Shown: positions 17,968 to 26,762 of the stretch, in pieces
Position numbering within the stretch: position 1 is the first letter of the stretch
How the letters are laid out: every line of letters begins with the position of its first letter
From: Nostoc piscinale CENA21
GTDB lineage: Bacteria; Cyanobacteriota; Cyanobacteriia; Cyanobacteriales; Nostocaceae
Assembly: GCF_001298445.1 (NCBI RefSeq)
Contig: NZ_CP012036.1
Span: 5,673,690-5,737,689 of the forward strand
Reading direction: 5' to 3'
DNA length: 64,000 nucleotides
The notes under the pieces: model-generated
Seen by the model: the letters and a program-made list of their open reading frames with translations, nothing else
What the model was told of the DNA's origin: nothing
Databases searched by the model: none
Position numbers and translations under genes: made by a program

Positions 17968-18318
17968 TTAATTGTTAGAACACCAATGTATTAAACCTTT
18001 TTGCAAAAAGAAGTGACTTCGACAATCAACTGTACGCCAAACGGAAGGATGTAAACTAATTGTGCCGTCTAGACCTTCTGTTAAGTGCCACCTCGGTGAA
18101 CCTTCTGGCATTAAACTCATATGTAACGTTGCACCACAACCACAAGGACAGCACATTGCAGCGTACCAAAGATACTCACCTTCACCAGCAATGTAAACAC
18201 ATTTGGAATGCAGTTGTTCGGGTAAATCCATTACCCATACAGTTCTTAGTGGTAATGGTTTTCTCAACAGCCATAGCTTTAGTACTCGACAGGCATAATA
18301 AAACCACTTCATATACAA
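17968..18318 (-). CDS. Small Cys-rich protein of ubiquitin-like operon (DUF6527-like)
   Basis: A 116-residue protein, last in the leftward operon and overlapping the JAMM-E1 gene by ten bases. A cluster CCPCGCGATLHMSL lies mid-protein, followed by PRWHLTEGLDGTISLHPSVW and DCRSHFFLQKGLIHW. This Cys/His pattern could bind zinc. I recall DUF6527-type proteins accompanying prokaryotic multiubiquitin/E2/E1/JAB operons, which is why I use the name. Its role in conjugation is not known to me. The translation overlap argues that it is made with the E1. Confidence 0.75.
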   Translation of the reverse strand: MYMKWFYYACRVLKLWLLRKPLPLRTVWVMDLPEQLHSKCVYIAGEGEYLWYAAMCCPCGCGATLHMSLMPEGSPRWHLTEGLDGTISLHPSVWRTVDCRSHFFLQKGLIHWCSNN

Positions 18319-19709
18319 ATCGCCTCTGTGTCACTTAACTCAGAATTATCTAATAGAGGAATCACATCACCCCGGCCTATATGCTTCACTAAAGTTGGAC
18401 AAAGAGTTGTCATTGGCTCAGTGTATAGTTGCATTTGACTAAAACTGAACATCAAGGAATCATACTGTGAATTAGGTTCTTCTCGGTAAGGATGCAGTCT
18501 TGCTAAGAATTCCAGCACGGCAAACGATGCAATGTTCATATTGACGCTAATAACAGCAGGTCGTTCATCTGGTGGTAATCCAGCAATATATTTGTCACGA
18601 CGTAGCTGCTCATACTCCTTTGGATTAGTTCGTCTTAACCCAGCTGCCCGAACTTGCTCTAGTGTGAACATGCCTCGACTCCAAAGGCTTTGTCCTGGCT
18701 GAAGATACTGGATGCCGCCACAGGATTGATCGATACCTCCTTTGCCATCAGCTTCCAACTTCACACCCAAATCGAAGTAAGGTAGCAAATAAAACGTTGC
18801 TAAACGATTTAAAAGCCAACGACCATCAATCGTATCCACACAACCAAAAACAACGTCACAATCTGCCAGCGATCGCACTGCTTCAGAGTTGAATAAGCTG
18901 GTAGGAAAGATTTCGACTTGAGTTCCTAAACCCATCAATTCAATGTTCCGTCGTGCCATCTCCACTTTGGGCATTTTCGTTTGGGCATCAGTTATCCAAG
19001 CAGGAATACGGTTTAAATTTTTTTCCTCAACATAATCAGGGTCAACTAACACTAATGCACCTACACCATAACGTCCAAATTGTTCTACAACCCAACTCCC
19101 CGTACCAGAGCAACCAACAACACCAACTTTTAAGCGTTTAAGTTTGGCGTATGTATCTTCACCAAAAGTTTGTGCTGTTCGCTTCGCGAATTCCGGCACA
19201 GTTTGTAAATCTGCATTAGCGTAATAAAACTTTAAATCTTCGCCAACAACTTTAACAACGTCGAGTGATTCAAACGTTCCGTCTGGAAAGACAATGCGTC
19301 CAATAATCTGCCCATTAGGCAACATAATTGCGCTGGCGTGGGGGTAATCATCCTCCATCCAGCCATAGATGGAAGGAAACAGTTCACGGTCAGATTCATC
19401 ATCAACTTCAGAGTGCCAGGGGTAATTTTGCGGATGCCCATGAATTTTAAGAATTGCCATTCCCCGCCTTGACGCTTCCCCTAGTAACGGAATCAATACA
19501 TCGGTTGACCAAGAAACGCGATTAACTTCTCGAATTGAACAAGCTTCGTAAGGAACAGGAATAACCTTGTGAACAAGCAGACAATGGCTTGTAGCTCCAG
19601 CACGACGACCACAAAGAGCGATCGCAACTGCTTCTTTGCCGTCAGGTGGTAGAACGTGTGCTTTAATTTCTGCCTGCTGAACAGCAGTCATACTGAGAGA
19701 GTACTTCAT
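18309..19709 (-). CDS. JAMM (JAB) deubiquitinase-like domain fused to ThiF/E1-like adenylyltransferase
   Basis: A 466-residue fusion. The N-terminal 150 residues form a Prok-JAB domain with the exact zinc motif H-x-H-x7-S-x2-D in KIHGHPQNYPWHSEVDDESD. From about residue 185 is a ThiF/E1 adenylation domain: VGVVGCSGTGSWVVEQFG (nucleotide loop), VLVDPDYVEEKNLNRI, then the DCDVVFGCVDTIDGRWLLNR region. E1 domains adenylate the C-terminus of a ubiquitin-like protein; JAMM domains cleave such conjugates or process the precursor. Both activities in one chain, beside a Ub-E2 fusion, indicate a compact conjugation/removal cycle. It starts nine bases after the Ub-E2 gene. Confidence 0.88.
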   Translation of the reverse strand: MKYSLSMTAVQQAEIKAHVLPPDGKEAVAIALCGRRAGATSHCLLVHKVIPVPYEACSIREVNRVSWSTDVLIPLLGEASRRGMAILKIHGHPQNYPWHSEVDDESDRELFPSIYGWMEDDYPHASAIMLPNGQIIGRIVFPDGTFESLDVVKVVGEDLKFYYANADLQTVPEFAKRTAQTFGEDTYAKLKRLKVGVVGCSGTGSWVVEQFGRYGVGALVLVDPDYVEEKNLNRIPAWITDAQTKMPKVEMARRNIELMGLGTQVEIFPTSLFNSEAVRSLADCDVVFGCVDTIDGRWLLNRLATFYLLPYFDLGVKLEADGKGGIDQSCGGIQYLQPGQSLWSRGMFTLEQVRAAGLRRTNPKEYEQLRRDKYIAGLPPDERPAVISVNMNIASFAVLEFLARLHPYREEPNSQYDSLMFSFSQMQLYTEPMTTLCPTLVKHIGRGDVIPLLDNSELSDTEAICI

Positions 19710-19718
19710 TGGTTCACC

Positions 19719-20438
19719 TTAATTTAGTTCACGTTCCAGCCAATGTTCAACCAACCCTAAATGCGTACCAATATAGTCTTCACCAGGTATCCAGGGATTA
19801 GCAGGTGTACGGTGTCTTGACCAACGTTGCCAAATCTTGCTATCAAAAGTATCATTGCAGATTGCTGCAATCGCTTTTCCATTACTTAACGCCAGAGCGG
19901 GATAGAAATACACCATGTCAAGCTGGGTATCAGGGTAGCCTGTATCAATCCGAAGATTTAAGTCAACTGTGCGGACGTTATATCCATCTGGGACTGGGAA
20001 ATTATAGAGAATAACACGTCGGTTACTAGACTCAAGAACTGTTTCCCACAGTAAACCAGAGGCATTAAGATATTCTTCATCCACTTCAGGCAGCCGAAAT
20101 TGACGACGAGCAGTATACCCTTCGGTCTGGTCAAGCGGTAGTGTTTGGAAACGTTCAACACCTGGCGTAGCAAGGTTGACCGTTTCTTCTAGCCCAACTC
20201 GCTTCGTTTGCCCACCTCGAAACTTCTGGTCAATACGGAACCGCTCTGGTGGAATCTTACCTGCTAACTCTAGCAGTTCACGTCCTGTCATCGTTGAACG
20301 GGTTACAGTATAGAATTGCTTGCCAATCCTGATTCTGTAACCACGACACCTTGCAGGTGGTACTTTTCCTGATTTAGCAAATTCCTCTAAATCAATAATT
20401 TCATCAACAAAGGGCTGTTCACCATCTACCTTAATCAT
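19719..20438 (-). CDS. Ubiquitin-like (multiubiquitin-type) domain fused to prokaryotic E2 family E
   Basis: A 239-residue protein, first gene of the operon. Residues of about 30-105 look like a beta-grasp multiubiquitin domain (YRIRIGKQFYTVTRSTMTGRELLELAG to FQTLPLDQTEG). The rest resembles the prokaryotic E2 family E (NFPVPDGYNVRTVDLNLRI, MVYFYPAL, WQRWSRHR, ANPWIPGEDYIGTHLGLVEHWL). If the Ub domain is used as a modifier, it must be cut after TEG, and the JAMM domain next door is the candidate protease (inference). The gene is divergent from the XRE-ImmA regulator, with 89 bases between. Confidence 0.82.
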   Translation of the reverse strand: MIKVDGEQPFVDEIIDLEEFAKSGKVPPARCRGYRIRIGKQFYTVTRSTMTGRELLELAGKIPPERFRIDQKFRGGQTKRVGLEETVNLATPGVERFQTLPLDQTEGYTARRQFRLPEVDEEYLNASGLLWETVLESSNRRVILYNFPVPDGYNVRTVDLNLRIDTGYPDTQLDMVYFYPALALSNGKAIAAICNDTFDSKIWQRWSRHRTPANPWIPGEDYIGTHLGLVEHWLERELN

Positions 20439-20469
20439 GCTGACCTTATTGGATAATTTATTTCAACGT

Positions 20470-20506
20470 GTTTACAAACTAATTCAAAAAAACTTTATTT
20501 GTAAAC
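20470..20506. promoter_or_regulatory. Candidate XRE operator between the ubiquitin-like operon and xre-immA
   Basis: A perfect 9-base inverted repeat, GTTTACAAA (20470-20478) and TTTGTAAAC (20498-20506), sits mid-way in the 89-base divergent promoter region. The arms are 28 bases centre to centre, close to three helical turns. The XRE protein encoded immediately right is the natural binder; control of both directions is inferred. Confidence 0.6.
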
Positions 20507-20527
20507 TAGTAGAATTACGGATAAATT

Positions 20528-21616
20528 ATGATTGGTAAAAGATTGAAGCTAGCAAGGCAAGGAAGTGGTCTATCATTACGAGAGCTAGAATCAAAAATTG
20601 GAAACTTGGTTTCGGCCCAGGCAATTGGCAAATACGAGCGGGACGAGATGATGCCGAACTCGACGACACTAATCGCTCTTGCCAAAGCTTTAGGGGTTTC
20701 TGAGACATATTTACTGGGGCAAAGTGAGCTAGAACTTGAAGGGTTAGAATTTAGAAAGAAAAAAATTACCAGTAAGAAAGAGGAGACTCACGTTGTAGCA
20801 GCCGTTCTGAGCCATGTTGAGCGGTATCTAGAAATTGAAGAGATTATTTATGCTCCAAGTACGGAATGGGACTCACCTCGCGAAGCTCCGTTTCCCGTAA
20901 ATTCACTGAGAGATGCCGAGTTTGTGGCTGAACGTCTACGTATTTACTGGCAATTAGGGACTGACCCAATTCTTAATTTGGCTGAATTTCTTGAATCTCA
21001 AGGCATCAAAATTTTGTCTCTATCTCTAGACAATAATGTCTCAGGATTAACCTGCTGGGTAAAACGTCGTAACCGTAAGCAGGTACCCGTGATTGTGATT
21101 AATGCAGATGATAATGGTGAACGGCAACGCTTTACACTAATGCATGAACTTGGGCATATGGTGCTGGCTACTTCGCCCAACCTTGATGTAGAGAAAGTCG
21201 CTCATCGAGTTGCAAGTGCATTTCTCATGCCAGCCTCGATTTTATGGCTTGAAATTGGGAAGCGTCGTAGTCGCTTAACAATTGCAGAGCTTGCTCAGTT
21301 AAAGCAATTATTAGGAGTTAGTATGCAAGCATTAACTTATCGATGTAAAGACCTTGAAATTATTGATAATTCCACTTTTCAAACTTTGTTTGCTGAATTT
21401 GGGCGAAGAGGGTGGCGTACTCCTCCCTATGAACCATTTCCAGTACCTAAAGAACAACCACACCGCTTTGAAAGGCTTTGCTTTAGGGCTTTATCAGAAA
21501 ATGCTATCTCTGAAGCCAAAGCGGCAGAACTGCTAGGTCTAACAGTGTGTGATTTGATAGCCAGGATGGATTCTGCTCAAGAAGAATCTATTCCAAATAC
21601 TGATATACGTAAGTAG
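20528..21616 (+). CDS. XRE-family regulator with ImmA/IrrE metallopeptidase domain
   Basis: A 362-residue protein. Residues 1-65 form a helix-turn-helix of XRE type (LSLRELESKIGNLVSAQAIG, YERDEMMPNSTTLIALAKAL). An ImmA/IrrE peptidase domain lies at about 150-260 with zinc motif FTLMHELGHMVL and the later SAFLMP. The C-terminal part has a second helix-turn-helix-like segment. In phage and stress systems this architecture joins a repressor with a protease that removes repression on a signal (ImmR/ImmA, DdrO/IrrE). Here it is placed to control the adjacent ubiquitin-like operon. Confidence 0.88.
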   Translation: MIGKRLKLARQGSGLSLRELESKIGNLVSAQAIGKYERDEMMPNSTTLIALAKALGVSETYLLGQSELELEGLEFRKKKITSKKEETHVVAAVLSHVERYLEIEEIIYAPSTEWDSPREAPFPVNSLRDAEFVAERLRIYWQLGTDPILNLAEFLESQGIKILSLSLDNNVSGLTCWVKRRNRKQVPVIVINADDNGERQRFTLMHELGHMVLATSPNLDVEKVAHRVASAFLMPASILWLEIGKRRSRLTIAELAQLKQLLGVSMQALTYRCKDLEIIDNSTFQTLFAEFGRRGWRTPPYEPFPVPKEQPHRFERLCFRALSENAISEAKAAELLGLTVCDLIARMDSAQEESIPNTDIRK

Positions 21617-21734
21617 GTTTTCGTTAATGCTACTAATAAAATTGTTGTAAGAATTATACCCTATTTGTAAATTTAAGAGTTTAGTATCTGAATTTTTATC
21701 TCTTTAGAACGCTCATTCTCATAAGTACAATGTG

Positions 21735-22247
21735 ATGCATTTGTTGGTATCAAATCCTTCAATATTGATAGGGCTAGAGCGAGTGGGGTTTCTTGAACCA
21801 CTGTTCAACCTACCTATCGAAGTCAATGTCACCGATTTTCTCTACGAGCGTGAACTAAAAAACTATGACGGACAAAAACTATTAAAGCTAGGTTTACAAA
21901 TTCAATCACTTGATCCAGAAATGGCAACCTTTGCTATGCAATACTGTCGGAGTAATACAACTCTATGCCAGGATGAAGGTTATGCCTTTGCTTTGGCTCA
22001 AAAGTCTGAATTTATTCTTTTAATAATTAATCCTGAGTTGGGAAAATTAGCTGAAATAGAACATATCCAATATTACCCACTGAGCTTGCTATTTGAGTTA
22101 ATGCTTGACCGTCAAGTAATTAGCTACGACTTTCTCCAACAAGGATTGTCCAATATTACTACAATGACTCGTTGTCATTTATTAAGGAAGGAAGCAGAAG
22201 ATTGTTTATTTAAAATCATTCAGCGGAAATCCCCAAAAGTGCACTAA
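21735..22247 (+). CDS. Degenerate PIN-like protein downstream of xre-immA
   Basis: About 170 residues; GTG 21732 would add one. The fold pattern resembles a PIN-like family that often follows XRE/ImmA genes: the opening LLVSNPSILIGLERVGFLEPLF, the acidic pair in CQDEGYAFALAQ, then FILLIINPELGKLAEI. In active PIN proteins the first motif is usually S-D-x-S and the last LxTxD; here Asn replaces the first Asp and no Asp is present at the last, so nuclease activity is doubtful. It may be a partner or regulator of the regulator upstream, 118 bases away. Confidence 0.6.
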   Translation: MHLLVSNPSILIGLERVGFLEPLFNLPIEVNVTDFLYERELKNYDGQKLLKLGLQIQSLDPEMATFAMQYCRSNTTLCQDEGYAFALAQKSEFILLIINPELGKLAEIEHIQYYPLSLLFELMLDRQVISYDFLQQGLSNITTMTRCHLLRKEAEDCLFKIIQRKSPKVH

Positions 22248-22389
22248 TTACTCGGAATAGCCATGTGCTGTGCCAAATGCCTAAGCGCACGGACAAGAAA
22301 TGATACTAATTAATTACCACTGCCAACGCATCCCGATTCATTAGTTGGGAACTTATTTTTTGGTGAATACAATTGTCTTATAACCAATT

Positions 22390-22914
22390 TCAAAAACCCT
22401 CAACATCTTCTCCTCCCAAACTACCTGAGCCTTCCCCAAAAATCCAGTCGCTATCACTGTTGGCATTACCTTCGCCATCCACCTGAAGATTTAAGGAAGG
22501 TATTAGCTGTTCAATTTGGCTTTCAAGTCGGGAGATCGCCAGCGTTAAAGAAGCAAGTTGCTCCCTATCCTTCTTAATTTCATTTGAAATCCCCACCCGC
22601 AATTGATTTAACCGCTCCTGGAGGGTATGTACTTCCGTTTTGGTTGCAGAAGGAATATTCACCTTCTCTTCCAGGGCGGCGATTTGAGCTTTTAAAGCTT
22701 CAATTTCAGCAGCAGTTGCACTATCTGCACCATCTGGACTCTCTTCCAGTGCGTTTCTAATACAATCCAGCACAAACTCCTTAAAAGTTAAGCGCAACTC
22801 CTCAGCACGCTGCTTGGCCTGCTTCACCAACTCCCGGTCTTCTTCAGACAGAAGTTTTATATTTATCTGTGGATAATCCACCATCACGTATTCCAACACG
22901 GCTAATACCATCAT
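22390..22914 (-). CDS. Coiled-coil protein with possible RHH-type N-terminus
   Basis: A 174-residue protein. After QINIKLLSEEDRELVKQAKQ, an amphipathic helix pair (AEELRLTFKEFVLDCIRNALE) suits a ribbon-helix-helix DNA-binding unit. A heptad-rich coiled coil follows (about 65-140), and the tail is acidic and Gly-rich (GEGSGSLGGEDVEGF). Starts at 22914, 22911 or 22884 (MVDYPQ) are possible. It is divergent from the recombinase gene, so a role in regulation or partition of the element is plausible. I do not recognise a named family. Confidence 0.65.
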   Translation of the reverse strand: MMVLAVLEYVMVDYPQINIKLLSEEDRELVKQAKQRAEELRLTFKEFVLDCIRNALEESPDGADSATAAEIEALKAQIAALEEKVNIPSATKTEVHTLQERLNQLRVGISNEIKKDREQLASLTLAISRLESQIEQLIPSLNLQVDGEGNANSDSDWIFGEGSGSLGGEDVEGF

Positions 22915-23057
22915 CGCATACGGGATATCCGCGGATATACGATATAGATGATTCTAGATGAGTAATTTTGTGGTGCTTGGGAAAGAATTATCATAAGGAT
23001 ACCGGGAATTACAGTTCTCGGCATCATAATTATCAGTGGGGGTTGGGGAATTTTATT

Positions 23058-24141
23058 ATGGAAAATTTACCCGTCAAAAGCGTGGAATCACTTGCTGTGG
23101 AGGTGGTGACTCTACCGCTTGATGAAGCTCGTGTTGCGCTTGTGGATTATTATTTTCCCAACCGCCAAAAAATTAATTCCACACAACAGCTAATTGAGCT
23201 ATGGGTGCATTCTGTCACTATCAAAAGCGACCAAACACGACGGGCATATCGGCAAATTGGTTATGAGCTTGTCGATTATATGCAGTCGCGGTTTGGGATA
23301 TCTGATTTGAGGATGGTAACGTTATTCCATCTACACGCTTATCTGGCTTGGCTCAAAGATGAAAAGCCAGTACGCGGAAAGAAAAATACTTATGGAATTA
23401 GTAAAAATACTGTGGCTAAATACACGGCAGCGATTAAAAGTTTGTGGGAGTGGGGTACTAGAGCTTCTATTGGTTATTTTGCTATCGATTTGGGCAAGGA
23501 CTTAAGCATCCAGTGGGACGATAAGCTCGCAGAGCGCATTCTCTCGGAACGCGAGATTGCCAAGTTGGAAAAAGCGGCGATGGCAGTAGACTTGCAACAC
23601 AACACTAATAAGATGCATTGGCTGCTGTTTACTCTCATGTTTTACAGTGGGGTGAGGGCAGGAGAAATTGCCCGACAAACTTCTGATTATGGTAAGCGCG
23701 TAATTACGCCGGGGTTATTTTGGCGGCAGTTTCGGGAGGATGGGGACTGTCTGTTGTTAACTGTAACGGGGAAACGAAATAAAACCCGAACTATTAGTCT
23801 CGATCCGGAGACTAGTGCGGTGCTACTGGATTATCGTGGAGATGCAGGCAATGATCGGCCGGTGTTTCCCAGTCCCAGCCGGCGGGACAGGGGTAAACCT
23901 CTAAGCGATCGCGGGTTGCGACTGATGATGGAGGAAATTTCTGCTTGTGCGGGAATTAAGTTCAGCGCCCACTTTCTCCGCCATACCCACGCAACGCTGG
24001 CTAAAAAAAAATGGAGCTTCTGATTTTGACTTGCAAGCAGATTTGGGCCATGCTTCCCCAGCGACAACTGCAAAGTACATTCACCATGTTGGGCGTGTTG
24101 GGACTTCTCACGCACTGCGTAGAAAAAGCAAACATAGGTAA
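23058..24141 (+). pseudogene. Tyrosine recombinase/integrase, frameshifted near the C-terminus
   Basis: From ATG 23058 an XerC/phage-integrase protein is read. It has an N-terminal SAM-like core-binding domain (QTRRAYRQIGYELVDYMQ), then the catalytic domain with the first Arg in YSGVRAGEIARQ, GKRNKTRTISL, and HFLRHTHATLA. At A9 (24003-24011) the frame breaks. With A8 it continues KKNGASDFDLQADLGHASP to the catalytic Tyr in TAKYIHHV and ends at 24141, a complete 360-residue enzyme. As written, the Tyr is lost and the protein would be inactive. It could be the integrase of the accessory region to its right. Confidence 0.83.
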
Positions 24142-24235
24142 TAAAAAACGTAGGTGTACCCCTACGGGGAAGCCACTCCAGAAGGTATCGCCTCCGCTGG
24201 GCGGTTCGGCCATCGCACTCGTACGCTCATCATGA
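24142..24235. repeat. Nostoc-type palindromic repeat cluster
   Basis: GC-rich short palindromes after the recombinase, among them CCCCTACGGGG and the pair GCCTCCGCTGGGCGG. Similar pieces occur at 30268-30367. These are dispersed small repeats of filamentous cyanobacteria, with no gene. Confidence 0.5.
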
Positions 24236-24327
24236 TAGTGTCAAGGTAGTTATCAAGATGGAAACACGCTCAGTTGTTCCTGTCCGCGGACTAGTTTACC
24301 TAGATATTACCTAGACATTACCTAGAT

Positions 24328-24852
24328 ATGAGCAATACAGGGAGAACAAAGAAGCTAGCATCTTTCAACTGTGATCAAAAGATGTGGGAGCAGTTTATCG
24401 CCCGTTGCAACTCGAAAGGCACGACGGCAACAGCGACGCTCACCCGTTTTATTGAGCTATACCTAGATGGTTCTCTAGATGACCTTGATACAATTGCTGG
24501 CAATGAAAATAAACGCCTGGACTCTTTAGAACAAAAAACTGAAGAGATAACAGCCCAAATGAAACAATTTGCTGAGGCGATTATTAAAATTCAAAATTAT
24601 CTCAACAACCAACCGAAACGGCAGAAGAAATCGTACAACAATAATTCATATTATCAAGGGCAAACTCCTCGAATCCAACCCCTAACGGAAGAAGGTTTAG
24701 CTTCAAGACTTGGTGTAAGTGTAGAAACTATACGCGAGCAGCGAATTAATCTGCCACCACCGCTTTTTGTGGGATGGTGCAAAGGCAAGGATAGAGCAGG
24801 GTTAGGGTGGGAATTTAATCAGGATACGAGATTATATCATCCGGCAAGTTAG
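24328..24852 (+). CDS. RHH/coiled-coil DNA-binding-type protein of accessory element
   Basis: A 174-residue protein. The N-terminal TKKLASFNCDQKMWEQFIAR and TATATLTRFIELYLDG segments look like a ribbon-helix-helix, followed by a coiled coil (about 62-95) and a basic Asn/Gln-rich linker. The C-terminal piece, LTEEGLASRLGVSVETIREQ with GWCKGKDRAGLGWEF, looks like a small helix-turn-helix. Cyanobacterial plasmids and integrated elements carry such proteins. The likely role is regulation or partition; the family name is unknown to me. The direct repeat TTACCTAGA upstream (24297-24324) could be a binding site. Confidence 0.65.
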   Translation: MSNTGRTKKLASFNCDQKMWEQFIARCNSKGTTATATLTRFIELYLDGSLDDLDTIAGNENKRLDSLEQKTEEITAQMKQFAEAIIKIQNYLNNQPKRQKKSYNNNSYYQGQTPRIQPLTEEGLASRLGVSVETIREQRINLPPPLFVGWCKGKDRAGLGWEFNQDTRLYHPAS

Positions 24853-25113
24853 AATTTTTATTAATTTTAATAATTTCTGAATTTACACTGATTCGCTCCG
24901 TTAATGCGATCGCGGGTAAGAAAAAGAATAGGGCTTTAGTTCCTCCTGGAGATAATGCCGATCTGCGCTAACACTACGGTGCTGGCTCGTGTACACAAAC
25001 AAAACTTCCCTCCAGGTAAGGGATTAGAACCAACGGAGCGTTCTGATTATTTTGTAACTGAAAGCTAAAATTTTAATAATGTAGGGGTATATCTGACGAA
25101 GCAATGCAGGGAA

Positions 25114-25635
25114 ATGAGCGAACTATATAAGGCTGGAATCATTGAGGTAACAGAAGCAGAAGATGAGGACGAGGATGAAGATTTATTTGAAGTCGCGGTG
25201 CATTTTGACGGCGATATTTTTCTTCCCAGCGTTGTTTTTGAAGGCAAAGACCATGCATTGCGGCAAGCTAAAAAACTTTATGATTGGCTAGAAGCTAATC
25301 CAAAAGAAATTAAGGGTGAGCGACTACGTTGGCAATCATACACAGTTAATCGCGAATCTTTAAGAGAATATCCAGCTTGCTATTTACCCTATTACTACTT
25401 CAGGTACGAGCAGTGCTTAAAAGTTTCAGTTTTTGACGAGCAAAACTCCCAAGCGATCGCTTATGGTTGGTTAGAGGCTGAACCTTTACCTTACTATGTG
25501 GATAAAGAAGATAGTTTGGTAGTTCTTGGAGACATTTCAGATGATGCTGTGCTTGCTGGTTGGCATAAAGCTATTGATATACGCATTCACATTTACTCTT
25601 TTATCTACCAGTCAAATAGCAGTCACAAGCTTTAA
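25114..25635 (+). CDS. Hypothetical protein with acidic N-terminal run
   Basis: A 173-residue protein that I do not recognise. It has an acidic stretch (TEAEDEDEDEDLFE) at 14-27 and a mixed alpha/beta body with repeated aromatic residues (CYLPYYYFRYEQCL), but no signal or membrane segment. It precedes the GNAT pair by 27 bases and may be co-transcribed with it. Confidence 0.6.
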   Translation: MSELYKAGIIEVTEAEDEDEDEDLFEVAVHFDGDIFLPSVVFEGKDHALRQAKKLYDWLEANPKEIKGERLRWQSYTVNRESLREYPACYLPYYYFRYEQCLKVSVFDEQNSQAIAYGWLEAEPLPYYVDKEDSLVVLGDISDDAVLAGWHKAIDIRIHIYSFIYQSNSSHKL

Positions 25636-25662
25636 TAATCAGTTGAAAATTAGGAGCTTTAG

Positions 25663-26226
25663 GTGCAGGGAAAAATCGAATTAAAAAGAGGTAGCGATAA
25701 CACATCTGTTGAAGCATATTTGGTAGATTTAGGACAAAGACATGTTGATGATTATGTAAATGATTGGGTCGAAAAGTTAAGGTTATTTACTCAAGAAGAT
25801 AAATACTGGGACTGGATATTTAAATTAAGATATATTGCCAATCAAGCAAATCTTGAAGGTTATGCAGTTGAGTGCGAAAACACAACTCAAGGATTAATGA
25901 TAATAGAAACACAAATGCACGGTTCCCGGTTGAATATTGGTAAGAGACTAGTTTATGTTGATGGTATTGCAACTGCCCCCACTAACCGAATTGAAATTCA
26001 GCGTCCGCCTCAATTCAAAGGTGTTGGTCAAGCACTTTTAAATTTCGCCAGAATTAGAAGTGTTGAGCTAGGGTATGAAGGTAGAGTTGGGTTGCATTCT
26101 TTACCAAGGTCTGTAGGATTTTATGAAAAACAAAATATGTTTAACTGCGGGCCTGAAGAAGAATACGATAATTTGGTTTATTTTGAGTATGGTGTATTGA
26201 GACGAATATCAGGTGAAAATTTATGA
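25663..26226 (+). CDS. GNAT-like N-acetyltransferase domain protein
   Basis: A 187-residue protein starting at GTG 25663. The GNAT signature is visible late: VDGIATAPTNR, then the acetyl-CoA loop FKGVGQALLNFARIRSVELG, and the final HSLPRSVGFYEKQNMF typical of motif B. The first half is helical (WDWIFKLRYIANQANLEGYAV). It overlaps the next gene by four bases (ATGA), so the two are a coupled pair. Coupled GNAT pairs are often toxin-antitoxin systems, though this partner has no RHH motif. Confidence 0.72.
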   Translation: MQGKIELKRGSDNTSVEAYLVDLGQRHVDDYVNDWVEKLRLFTQEDKYWDWIFKLRYIANQANLEGYAVECENTTQGLMIIETQMHGSRLNIGKRLVYVDGIATAPTNRIEIQRPPQFKGVGQALLNFARIRSVELGYEGRVGLHSLPRSVGFYEKQNMFNCGPEEEYDNLVYFEYGVLRRISGENL

Positions 26227-26762
26227 ATCATCAACAGCAAAATAATAATTCTCAGGTGAATGAGCCAGTAACAACCCAAGAAGCTATAGATTTACTTTTT
26301 GGTGAAGGATGGCTCGATGAAGCTGTTCGTATCGAAGATGAAGCCAATTGCACTATTGGTGCTGGTTTGGATTGGGATAATGCACTACCACCTTTAATGC
26401 TTAACCTTCCTTTATTTGGTCGCCTATCAACGCTGCGTGTATCACTTAACCGTGAAATCAGGCTAATAATTGAAACATGGGATTTAGGTGTAGGTACAAA
26501 AGCGGCAACAGAGACTGCAAGGAGACGCATTAAAGAACGGTTGCTATCTCCTGAGCCTGAGCTATTACCTTACTTAGAAGCCACCCTGCTGCAAGATGAT
26601 TTATACGGTGAAGAGTTTATATCTAACCGCGAAGCACTCAAATCGCTACTTGCAGTACTTCTTACTGATTCTGATAGAGCAGAAATTGCAGAGACAGCTG
26701 CTAATTCAATACGCGCACAAGTTATGTCGCAGGTGAATTTTTCCGAAAAACTTTCTGCTTAA
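26223..26762 (+). CDS. Hypothetical partner of the GNAT protein
   Basis: A 179-residue protein whose ATG overlaps the GNAT stop. It is soluble and mostly helical, with EAIDLLFGEGWLDEAVRIEDEA near the start and ATETARRRIKERLLSPEPELLP mid-protein. I do not recognise it. Stoichiometric partnership with the GNAT protein is suggested only by the coupling. Confidence 0.65.
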   Translation: MNHQQQNNNSQVNEPVTTQEAIDLLFGEGWLDEAVRIEDEANCTIGAGLDWDNALPPLMLNLPLFGRLSTLRVSLNREIRLIIETWDLGVGTKAATETARRRIKERLLSPEPELLPYLEATLLQDDLYGEEFISNREALKSLLAVLLTDSDRAEIAETAANSIRAQVMSQVNFSEKLSA

